Source: Rutidosis leptorrhynchoides
Taxonomy: Eukaryota; Streptophyta; Magnoliopsida; Asterales; Asteraceae
Length of the DNA: 64,000 nt
Direction: 5' to 3'
Assembly (NCBI RefSeq): GCF_046630445.1
Contig: NC_092338.1
Coordinates: 343,237,501-343,301,500 of the forward strand
In this document: positions 12,987 to 21,772 of the stretch, piece by piece
Position numbering within the stretch: the first letter of the stretch is position 1
How the letters are laid out: every line of letters begins with the position of its first letter
Program-made: the position numbers and the translations under genes
The notes under the pieces: model-generated
What the model saw: the letters and a program-made list of their open reading frames with translations, nothing else
What the model was told of the DNA's origin: nothing
Databases searched by the model: none

Positions 12987-13862
12987 CAATTGGAGAAGAA
13001 GAAGCTTGAATCGATCAAAAGCTCAAGTGTTAAAGTTTTTCTACTCGTCAACAGCATCATTTTGGCGGTATTGGTGAGTCTCAACTCCGAATTTCATCTT
13101 TATGATTTGATATTCAAGTTAGGGTGTTGAGCTTGTTAGTTGTAAAACCCAATTAGATGATGAAGTGGGTTTATGGAATCTAGTTATTTTTGATACATGG
13201 CGGGTTTTGGGTTGATTGACGTTTTGGCCATGATTAGGCTTCAGTTTTAGGTGTAATCACTTAGTTTAGTGATTTTGGAAGTGTTGGAACCCTTTTGGGT
13301 GTATTTGGGTTGACTAATTTTGAAATGGGTCAAAATTAGGGTTTATGTGTCAAACTAAGATTCGAGTCAAGTTTTGGTGAATCAAGTATGTAAATACTTG
13401 ATTTAGGTGTTAATTGATGTTTTGGAAATATAACCACTAGTCGTTAGTGATTTTGGGTGTTTTGGGACTTATGTCAAAATGGGTTGACTTTGATTGGGTC
13501 GAATTTGGTAATGACACTAGTTTTGGTTAAATGGATGTTGAACACTCTTGTTAAAGTGTTAAATGGCGTTTTTGAATGAATGTAATCGTGGGAAGTGATT
13601 TTGGATTAAAATGGTATTTTAACAATAAGTCAAACGTGGTCAAATGCAATATGGGTCAATATTACACGTGTTGGGGTTTTGGTATAAATGACGTTTGAAA
13701 TGATTACTACGTAAGTAGTAATTTAGCTTTAAGACCTAGGTTTGGTCTAATTGGTGTAAAGTATGATTTGGGTTAAATCGTACTTTCTTGTGTTGGTTTG
13801 AATTACCACCCGAAATGGTAATTGGTTTGTGTCCATTAGGTGATTAAATAGGCGGGTTTTGG

Positions 13863-13974
13863 CGAGCAAGGTGTGATCCCTCAGCTAAGGGATGTTTGTG
13901 TCGAGTTCTCTTTTAGAGAATGGCTATTTATGTGTATATTGTACCTATGTGTGATATAGGTGGTTACTTGCTCG
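13863..13974 (+). other. Cloverleaf-like inverted-repeat structure in the LTR
   Basis: An outer stem CGAGCAAG (13863-13870) with CTTGCTCG (13967-13974) encloses three hairpins: ATCCCT/AGGGAT (13876-13893), TTCTCT/AGAGAA (13906-13920) and ACCTAT/ATAGGT (13943-13961). The same fold recurs at 20301-20401 with a different first-hairpin stem that still pairs. A role in the element's RNA is inferred; it does not resemble a functional tRNA gene. Confidence 0.6.
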
Positions 13975-14077
13975 GATTTGAGGACGAAGATCATGTTGTA
14001 CATGACTTGTGCGGGCATTCCAAGGTGAGTGGAATAATTATGCGTGTACGTATATAATGTATTTATTTGTGTAGTAT

Positions 14078-14378
14078 GAATGTGGTATTATCCCGGTGTT
14101 TAAGACACCACATTCTACGTAACGAGTGGTATTGTCGCGGTGTTCAAGACACCACTCATTGTTTTGATTGACATGTGGAATCGTCGCGGTGTTCAAGAGG
14201 CCACATTGTCATGGGAGTGGAATTATCGCGGTGTTCAAGACACCACTCATTGGTTTGATTGACATGTGGAATTGTTGCGGTGTTCAAGACACCACATTGT
14301 CATGGGGGTGAGTTAGTCGCGGTGTTTAAGACATCACCCGGGGGATTAGTGATTACGCGGTATTTAAGTAACACTAAT
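14078..14378 (+). repeat. Array of seven variable-stem hairpins
   Basis: Seven inverted repeats surround a near-constant loop (tcgcggtgttcaagaca). The stems are GAATGTGG/CCACATTC, GAGTGGT/ACCACTC, ATGTGG/CCACAT, GAGTGG/CCACTC, ATGTGG/CCACAT, GGGTGA/TCACCC and ATTAGTG/CACTAAT. Both arms change together from unit to unit, so base pairing rather than sequence is what is kept. Confidence 0.8.
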
Positions 14379-15113
14379 GGATGTTATGAACTCCGACGGT
14401 CTTTTACGAGTACCGTTCCCTAGTATGATTGGTTAACCATGGTTGTGCGAATTTTGTATTAGCATATTATATTGTGAACTATATGCTATTGGTGTTGCTA
14501 GCTCATTGTGAATTGCGGATATTAGTTTATGCACGATGTTTGCATAGTTGTTGAATTGCTAGCTTGTATGCGGTATTGTGTAAGTGATTGCAAGTAAGTA
14601 GATTATATATGTATATGTATAATTATTGCATTCACTAAGCTTTCATAGCTTACCCTCTCGTTGTTTATATTTTTATAGATTCGCGTGGAGGTGATGGCTC
14701 GGGTAAGCGTGAGAACTAATGGATTACGTAGGTTGCTTTAGAAGACGTGCTTTTGGATTGGTTAGGATTGGGTAGCGTATCCCCAATCGCCATACTCGGT
14801 CTATGTTTTGTATTAAACTAAAATGGATCGAAATGGCCACTTTGTCGTAATTTGGGTCGATGTGGGCCCGGTGTTGTAAAACTCGATTTTATTGTGGGAA
14901 ACTCTTAGTTTAACTTATATTGACGTGTTATGATAATTTGTTTCATTTAAAAGTTTTGCGAAACGTGTTTTACGAACGAGCATAAAAAGAAAGTGGACAT
15001 GCCACTTTGGAGCGGCGCGCCCCTATATGGAGCGGCGCTCCATATGCCTGAAACTGGACTGATTTAAAAAAAAAATAAGCGTTTTCAGTTGGATAACGGG
15101 TTGGGTTGTTACA

Positions 15114-15702
15114 AGTGGTATCAGAGCATGGTCTAAGGGAATTACGTGACCCTGGTATCGGTGTCTAATCTTAGACTTGTTGGCGGTTATGCATTATTTG
15201 CGGGACTTGTAGGAATACGGGTCAGATTGAGAATTGTTAGTGCCTTAGAGTAGGTGACTAACTAGGACTTGTGTTTGTCCAATGTGGGATTTTGTGGGGC
15301 CTTATTTTGTGTGTAAATTAGTGCCTTAGATTGCTAGTGCCTAATGTAAGTAGGCGAACTTGGACGTTGTTTTAGTGATAGTCACCTAGGTTGTAGGTTG
15401 ACTTGTTGTTGTGGTGTACTTGTGTACGTTTATTATTATTGTATATTGGTGTATATATACAGGTATCTTTTGGTGCGATGCCCTAGGGACGAATCTATTG
15501 GAGAGATTCGCATGTTTAACGGTTTAAGTGATCAAGTTCGCAGTAAATACTTGGGTCATTCGGGTACTAGGAGTTATCGCGTGTTATTTTGTGTGAATGT
15601 TGCGTCAGTTCGGGTAAAGTACTTTGCATGACTATGTAGAAATGGTAAGGTACGCATTTGTAATAGTGACTGATCACCATTATTACGAAAGTGTATCTTG
15701 AC
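15114..15702 (+). other. Outer element internal region, left piece
   Basis: Non-coding leader downstream of the PBS. It resembles the leader of the nested element at 18138-18280 (shared atggtctaaggga and gttagtgcctt motifs). The 77-codon ORF at 15398 has no recognised motif. It is interrupted by the nested insertion at the atcga target. Confidence 0.6.
15116..15127 (+). promoter_or_regulatory. Primer-binding site of the outer element
   Basis: TGGTATCAGAGC, two bases after the LTR end, matches the initiator tRNA-Met type. Confidence 0.85.
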
Positions 15703-15773
15703 ATCGATGTAAGACCCGAATATTTATCTTGTATACTTGTGTATTATGGTGTTCAAGGGTGTGGGTTTTATTG

Positions 15774-15780
15774 TATATAA
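15774..15780 (+). promoter_or_regulatory. Candidate LTR TATA box
   Basis: TATATAA lies about 66 bp into the LTR, just upstream of GC-rich hairpins at 15814-15846 that would then be near the start of the transcript. The same sequence is at 21839-21845 in the 3' LTR. Transcription start is not demonstrated. Confidence 0.4.
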
Positions 15781-17070
15781 ATTAAAATGCAAAAGAAACT
15801 GTTTCAGTAGGGTCGCGCGCCGCGCGGGTTTGGGGCGCGCCGCGCCATTTGGCGCTGACAGAATCCTTTGTTTTAATTGGTTTAAATGAAGGGTATTTGG
15901 GTAATTTCACTTGGGGCCGGATTTGTGAGCCATATTAGCTGGTTTGGATCAGTTTTGGATGATATTCACATCCATTCATCACTCTCAAACTATTTTAGAG
16001 AGAGAGAGAGATTCTAGAGAGAGATTTAGGGTTTTGGTGAAGAAGGAGGCCGAATTGATCAAAAGCTCGAGTTCTAAAGTTGTTCCTTTCGTTCCTAGCT
16101 ACGTTGTGGTAGTATTGGTAAGCTCAAACTCCGAATTTCATTTATTGGATTTGTTATTCAAGTTAGGGTTTTGAGTTAGTTTGATGAAAAACCCTTTTAG
16201 ATGATGAAATGGGTTTAGTGATGCTAGTAATTGGGTTTATTGTTAATTGTTGGTGGATTTTGGGTTGGTGAACTAATTGGCCATGTTTAGGACTTGAAAT
16301 TGAGTTTAATCACTTAAGTTAGTGATTAAGGAAGTATTGAAACCCATTTAAGGTTAATTGGTTGACTAATTGTGACTTTGGGTCAAATTAGGGTTTGGTG
16401 GTGATTATGACCCATTTGGCGATTTAATGAGGTTTATAAACTTGAAATGGATTAAGTTGAAGTATAAAACCAAGTTAAATGTGTTTTGGTGTCAAAACTT
16501 GTAAATGGTGAGATTTTGACTTAATGGGTCAAAATTAGGGTTTAAGTGTCAAAATGGGTATGACACGTGTTTAACACTTGAGTTCGGGTTTAATTGGCGT
16601 ATTAGGACCATTCTCACTTGTGTTAGTGATTATTGGTTAGTTTTGGGCACGGTTTTTTCTTGGAAGTGCATTTGGGTCAAATTTGCACTAAGTGTCGAAT
16701 TGGGTTGATTTGTGAATCCACTCTAAGTGTATTGTTGTAATTGTGATAATGGAATAGGTATTTTCCATTGGTGAGTTGCGGTTTACTTGGAAACATTCTT
16801 CAAGACTTCAAGGTGAGTGATAATATCCTATGTGCATATGTATGTGTAGGATGGGTGCGGGTCGGGTGAAGTGATTCTCGGCTATAGAGCTCACTTCACA
16901 TATAGATGGATTTGATAGACTTGCGTTTAGATCCAATTGGCACGGTTGTGCGTTTTGGTTGACCATACTTGGCGAGGTACACATTTTGTGTGTACACTAT
17001 CACACGTGATTGTGATGTGGATGATATAACCCCAATGGCGAAGGGTTTTGAGTTGGAGAAGTGAATCGCG

Positions 17071-17357
17071 TGTAGTTCGGATTCACGATGACGCGTGTAG
17101 TTCGGTCATCTTATCAAAATGAATCTCGTGTAGTTCGGATTCATGGTGACTCGTGTAGTTCGGTCATCTTATCAAAATGAATCTCGTGTAGTTTGGATTC
17201 ATGGTGACTCGTGTAGTTCGGTCATCTTATTGAGGTAGTAATCTCGTGTGGTTTCGGATTACTAAGGCTCGTGTAGTTCGGCCAACCTCGATGTTGTGAA
17301 GATAGTAATCTCGTGTGGTTTCGGATTACTAAGGCTCGTGTAGTTCGGCCAATCTTC
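17071..17357 (+). repeat. Covarying stem-loop array in the 5' LTR
   Basis: Consecutive hairpins share a loop around cgtgtagttcg with stems GTGAATC/GATTCAC, GATGAC/GTCATC, ATGAATC/GATTCAT, GGTGAC/GTCA, TAGTAATC/GATTACTA and GGC/GCC. In the last two units a further outer stem encloses a pair of hairpins: GAGGT (17232-17236) with ACCTC (17285-17289), and GAAGAT (17298-17303) with ATCTTC (17352-17357). The array is repeated in the 3' LTR (about 23126-23420), where the last outer stem is damaged. Confidence 0.8.
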
Positions 17358-18139
17358 ATTGTGGTATTTGGTTCTCGGTATTGGGTTAAGGTGTTAACCT
17401 TGTTCGTTTATATTGTTATATATTAATGTATTGTTGTGTTGTAGCTAACCCTCCGGGTATAGCTATTTGGCGTTGTTCACATCGTCGTTGGTGAACTTAT
17501 ATTGTTATTGTATCTTTAGCTCGTTGCTTAGAGATCGTACGGTATGCTTAGTGTAGTGCCTTATATATGGATGCCTCGGTATGCGGTATTTGTTATTTTG
17601 TGGCGTGTCCATTTTATACATATATATGTATGTAGTATATTATCATTCACTAAGCGTTAGCTTACCCTCTCGTTGTTGACTCTTTTTATAGATTGCATGC
17701 GGACGGTGGCTCGGGTAAGCGCGGGGACTAGAAGACTTGCATAGTTGCTTTAGAGACTTGCTTTTGGATTTATTAGGATTGGGTAGCGTATCCCCAATCG
17801 CCATGCTCGGCTTTGTTTTGGATTAAAAGTCTTATGGTCCAAAATTGTATTTTGATACTTAAAGGGTAATTTAGGTCAATGTGGGCCCCGCTTCGTAAAC
17901 TAAATTTTATTAATGGAACGCGCTAGTTTTAATATATTGAACATGCGGTTAAAAGCATTTTGTCTAAATACGTCGGGAACTAGTCAAATATTTTCGCATT
18001 TAAAGACTTTCCGGACAGTCAGGTTTGGCGCGCCGCGCGGCCTATATGGCGCGCCGCGCCAGGTGGCAGTTCAGCAAAAAAAAATTTGTTGTTGTAATTT
18101 TACACGGTTTAATCGCGGGTTGGTTTGGGTTGTTACAAG

Positions 18140-18151
18140 TGGTATCAGAGC
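18140..18151 (+). promoter_or_regulatory. Primer-binding site of the gag-only element
   Basis: TGGTATCAGAGC starts two bases after the 5' LTR; initiator tRNA-Met type. Confidence 0.9.
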
Positions 18152-18574
18152 ATGGTCTAAGGGATTTAGGTGACTTGAGATAGGTGCCTAGACTTAGACT
18201 TGTGTGTGCTTAAATTGTTGCGGGACTTGTAGGATTACGGGTCGGAATGGGTTTGGTTAGTGCCTTGGTTATAGGTTGACTAACGTTTATATTAGTAATG
18301 CGGATATTATTAATATGTTGTCGTGTTGTGATAATAATTCTCGCGTGTGTTTGTACCGCGTAGAATTTTGGTTGTGTTTGTGTATATCATCGAGCGAGAC
18401 GGTCGTTGTACTAACGAGTCGATGCGGCATGTGTGCGTAATAAGAACTTGCAAACCTTATTACGGGTGCAAATCGTGTCTAACAAGTGATGTACGATGAG
18501 TGTTTAGCAAGATGGGGATGTGTCGTGCGTACGGTTTTACACGTTCGTGGACTAATCGTTTTGCATTCTTTAGA

Positions 18575-19516
18575 ATGACGACGCGAAACGAGACCGAGGC
18601 GAATGACGTGGAGTTTAACGCTAGGGTTGCGGCCGCCGTTGCGGAGCAAATGGGTGCGTTAGAAGAAAGAATGGAAAGGAGGTATTCCGAACTTCAAAGT
18701 AGTGGTGAAATGGAGCGTTATCTTAAGAGCTTCATGAGGACTAAACCCCCGATGTATGACGGAAAGCCGGATCCTTTGGTAAGCACAACTTGGATTTCGG
18801 ACGTCGAAGGGTGTTTCCGTACTATTGATTGCCCTCCCGAGAGAAAGACGAGACTCGCTACGAGTTTATTGCGGGGTAGGGCAAGGGATTGGTTGGATGG
18901 TAAGATTGATCTTGTCGGTGGCGAGACGTTTATGGCTTTATCGTGGGACTACTTTAAGGAGGAATTCTTCGAGGAGTTCCGGACTTCGGCCGATTTGTGG
19001 GAATTGCGTAATGAGTTGCGAAATTTGCGACAAGGATCTATGGATTTGAGTACTCTCAAGACGAACTTTATGGCGAAGGCTCGTTTTTGTCCGGAGTATT
19101 TGGGGAATGATCGTTTGTTGATGGGGGATTTCTATCGGACCTTGAATGATGACTTGAAAAGTAAATAGAGCCGGGGTCAAGCGAAATCATTTTCGGAATT
19201 ATTCGACTTGGCTAGAGGTTTCGAGTCGTATTCACGATCGAAAAAGGGTGAACCTTCAAGTGAGCGAAGGGTCATTTCTTATGGTGCTCCGAGTAAGAGG
19301 GCTAAGGGTCCGAGTGTGAGCACGGGTGGTACGCGAACGGGTATGTCGGATTCTAGTGCGGCTAGATGTTACAATTGTGGCGTGAGGGGTCACAAGTCTT
19401 GGGAATGTTCGGTACCAAAGAGTGATGGCATGGTGTGCTTCAATTGCCAAAAAGAAGGACATCGTAAGTCGGAATGTCCCAAGTTAGCGGGGACGGGTGC
19501 GGCCAGGAGACGTTAA
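18575..19516 (+). pseudogene. gag: Retrotransposon gag with one in-frame stop
   Basis: This encodes the capsid and nucleocapsid polyprotein that packages element RNA in virus-like particles. The ATG at 18575 is preferred over the in-frame ATG at 18500, because residues from MTTRNETE onward look like a chromovirus-type Gag start. The middle shows the retrotransposon Gag region (segments near WISDVEGCF, RLATSLLRGRARDWL and FKEEFFEEF). An in-frame TAG at 19166-19168 interrupts it; the frame continues unchanged to 19516. The C-terminal part has two CX2CX4HX4C zinc knuckles (CYNCGVRGHKSWEC and CFNCQKEGHRKSEC), then a basic tail. The stop is consistent with a CAG-to-TAG transition. No pol follows. 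Confidence 0.85.
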
Positions 19517-20295
19517 GGTACGTTTAATTTTGATAAATATGTCTTTTGATTATTTATTAAATGTCGTTTGAGTTTGAGCTGCGTGCCTTTGTTGTGCATG
19601 TTATGCTATGGGTGACGTTCCTAATGGAAGTACCCTATGTTGATGTTTGATTGACGGGCGAAGGGCGTAAGACTTGGTGCAACCAAGCATTCCTTAGTAT
19701 TTGGGAAACGTTTCTACCAAGCCACGGAAATGGTTTTGGTGTTTGGTTGTTAAGCGCGTGTTCGCTTTTATGTTGAAGTGACGAATCATGAGGTTCGTCG
19801 GTTGGTTGGAACCCTTGAGATCGAGTGTTTTAAATCTCGATGTGTGTTGGTAATGGAGTCTTTATGACACGACATTAGGTGCCTCTTTTATACCTACTAG
19901 CGTGGTGTTCGACTCCGATTGTGTTGCGGTACACTTTTCGTACAAAGTGTTTAAGGGTTGGTTAAAATCCTTCGTGTGCTCAAGGTTGGAGCAAGATGTG
20001 GTAATGGGTCGTGTGAGCCCAATTGTTGGTAAAATCTACCTGTGGTAGCATTGTGCGGTTGTACGAGTTGTGGATATGGAACATGGTTCTAAGTGGGGGA
20101 GTTACACTCCCGCACGAGGAAGTTTTAGTGTGAGATTTCGGATGATGCTATTGGTAGATCCGGAAAATTTTGTCGAGACCTGGTTGGGTCGATTTGTGGT
20201 AGAGTACAATTTCGGATAAATTGTACTTATGGTTTGGATTTGAATCATCACCGAGGTGGTAACGTGGTAAATCTCATTGAGAGATAATGGACGTG
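19517..20295 (+). other. Non-coding post-gag region
   Basis: No supported ORF. The region contains aagtgggggagttacactc at about 20092, a PPT-like string that also occurs at about 25740 in the outer element. The outer element's right piece is homologous to parts of this stretch. Confidence 0.55.
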
Positions 20296-20300
20296 TTTGG

Positions 20301-20401
20301 CGAGCAAGGTGAAATCCTCCGGTTAAGGGAGGTGTGTGTCGGGTTCTCTTGTGGAGAATTATTGTTTGGTACCTATGTTTGGTATAGGTGGTTCTTGTTC
20401 G
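20301..20401 (+). other. Second copy of the cloverleaf-like structure
   Basis: The outer stem CGAGCAAG (20301-20308) pairs with CTTGTTCG (20394-20401) with one G-U wobble. It encloses CCTCC/GGAGG (20316-20332), TTCTC/GAGAA (20344-20358) and ACCTAT/ATAGGT (20371-20389). Its first hairpin differs in sequence from the copy at 13863 yet remains paired. Here it lies in the interior, not the LTR. Confidence 0.6.
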
Positions 20402-20418
20402 ATTATGGTATGGTTGTT

Positions 20419-20710
20419 TGATGAAGCATGATCTTTAGGGTCCGCCGAGTTCATCCGGTGTTGTGATTGGTGGAGCATGACCTTCGGGGTCCGCTGACTT
20501 CATCATGAGCGTGGTGTTATATCGGTTAAGCATGATCTTCGGGTCCGCTGACTTCATCCGGTGTTGTGATTGGTGGAGCATGACCTTCGGGGTCCGCTGA
20601 CTTCATCATGAGCGTGATGTTATATCGGTGAAGCATGATCTTCGGGTCCGCTGACTTCATCCGGTGTTGTGATTGGTGGAGCATGACCTTCGGGGTCCGC
20701 TGACTTCATC
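20419..20710 (+). repeat. Tandem repeat with UUCG-type hairpins
   Basis: Six copies of a gcatgaYcttcgggtccgc core occur, arranged as a roughly 103 bp higher-order repeat. Each core contains gatcTTCGggtc or gaccTTCGgggtc, which as RNA folds into a short stem with a UUCG loop. Flanking GATGAA or GGTGGA and TTCATC can pair around it, with wobbles. Confidence 0.65.
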
Positions 20711-20785
20711 AAGGGAGTAGTGTTATGTCGGTATGGTGTAACACTATCGGGAAATGCGAGTACCATTCCTGTGTTGAGATTGTGG

Positions 20786-21220
20786 ATCGCGTGTGTTTTC
20801 GGATTCACGATGACGCGTGTAGTTCGGTCATCTTATTTGAAATGAATCTCGTGTAGTTCGGATTCATGGTGACTCGTGTAGTTCGGTCATCTTATTGAGG
20901 TAGTAATCTCGTGTGGTTTCGGATTACTAAGGCTCGTGTAGTTCGGCCAACCTCGATGTTGTGGAAGTGAATCTCGTGTAGTTCGGATTCACGAATGACT
21001 CGTGTGGTTTCGGTCATTGTATTGAGGAGTGAATCTCGTGTAGTTTGGATTCACAATTGACTCGTGTAGTTCGGTCATTCCTCCGGGATAGTGACTCTCG
21101 TGTAGTTCGGATTCACTATGGCGCGTGTAGTTCGGCCATTCCCGATTGTTGTTGTGGTGAAGGTAGTGAATCGCGTGTAGTTCGGATTCACTAGGGCACG
21201 TGTGTTTTCGGCCAGCCTTC
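20786..21220 (+). repeat. Covarying three-way-junction array, interior copy
   Basis: This is the same type of array as 17071-17357. Four units have an outer stem enclosing two hairpins: GAGGT/ACCTC (20897-20954), GAGGA/TCCTC (21024-21083), CGGGA/TCCCG (21084-21144) and GAAGG/CCTTC (21159-21220). Inner stems also vary together, for example TAGTAATC/GATTACTA and TAGTGAATC/GATTCACTA, around a common tgtagtt-type loop. One mismatch is seen in the first hairpin of the third unit. Confidence 0.8.
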
Positions 21221-21758
21221 GTGTGTTGTGGGATTAGTGAGGCGATAGCCGTGTTTCGCTCACATGTTTGTTACGGGTGTGACGATGGTTGATTTCGTAC
21301 ACCTTGGGTTTTGCGTTTCCATAGTCATTTTAGGCGCTATCGGTTCTAGCCGTTGGATTATGATGTTACGGTGGTTGCGTATTGGTCGTATGGCGCACTA
21401 CAAAGGATGTTTAGTGATTGGTGTAATCCGTAAGGGATCGTTTGGTTCGGTCTTCATCGTTTCGGATTGTTGACTTTAGGATTTAAACTTGGTTGCTTTT
21501 AGCATTGTACTTGGTAACGTTACGCTAGAGGGTTGATATCTCGGTTCGAGATTGATTGAGTTTCCCGGTGTGAGGGATTGAGCATGGTTTTAGTGCTCGG
21601 ATTGTGATTTGTTAAATCGCGTATGACGATTTTGGTTGTTAGAGGTGATTCATTGGGAAGAGTTGCCTAGGAAAGTCAGATTGGGACGTATGTTTGAGGA
21701 CCGTGGAGTGTGGTCCGTTTGGTTAAGTGACGAGGATCACGAGGACGTGATCGAGTTT
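21221..21758 (+). other. Non-coding region before the PPT
   Basis: No supported gene. The 69-codon ORFs at 21264 and 21636 have no recognised motif; the second runs into the 3' LTR. Confidence 0.5.
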
Positions 21759-21772
21759 AAGTGGGGGAGAGT
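21759..21772 (+). promoter_or_regulatory. Polypurine tract of the gag-only element
   Basis: AAGTGGGGGAGAGT lies immediately before the TG of the 3' LTR, a standard plus-strand primer. Confidence 0.9.

Larger units (their letters stand above)
12346..15113 (+). repeat. 5' LTR of the outer element (2768 bp)
   Basis: It begins TGTAAGACCC and ends TTGTTACA two bases before the PBS. After a GA-rich leader it contains a cloverleaf-like block (13863-13974) and an array of seven hairpins (14078-14378). Palindromic GGAGCggcGCTCC hairpins lie near both ends (12752-12764 and 15029-15041). The start is set by similarity to the nested LTR start. The ORFs within are not supported. Confidence 0.75.
15708..18137 (+). 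repeat. 5' LTR of the gag-only element (2430 bp)
   Basis: It begins TGTAAGACCC and ends GTTGTTACA before the PBS. GC-rich hairpins lie near each end: CGCGC/GCGCG (15814-15826), GGCGC/GCGCC (15834-15846) and GGCGC/GCGCC (18048-18060). A GA-rich leader and a long hairpin array (17071-17357) lie between. ORFs at 15944 and 17913 recur in the 3' LTR and are not considered genes. Confidence 0.92.

Noticed and set aside
13863..13974. Functional tRNA from the cloverleaf-like fold
   Set aside because: Stem lengths and loops do not match tRNA, and no GGTTCRANTCC box is found in the right place.
15944..16174. 76-codon ORF repeated identically at 22009
   Set aside because: Part of the LTR leader of the gag-only element; identity reflects the young LTR pair, and no coding features are visible.
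17060..17360. CRISPR-like array (regular repeats with variable pieces)
   Set aside because: The context is a plant LTR, the variable parts are self-complementary stems and not spacers, and no cas gene is present.
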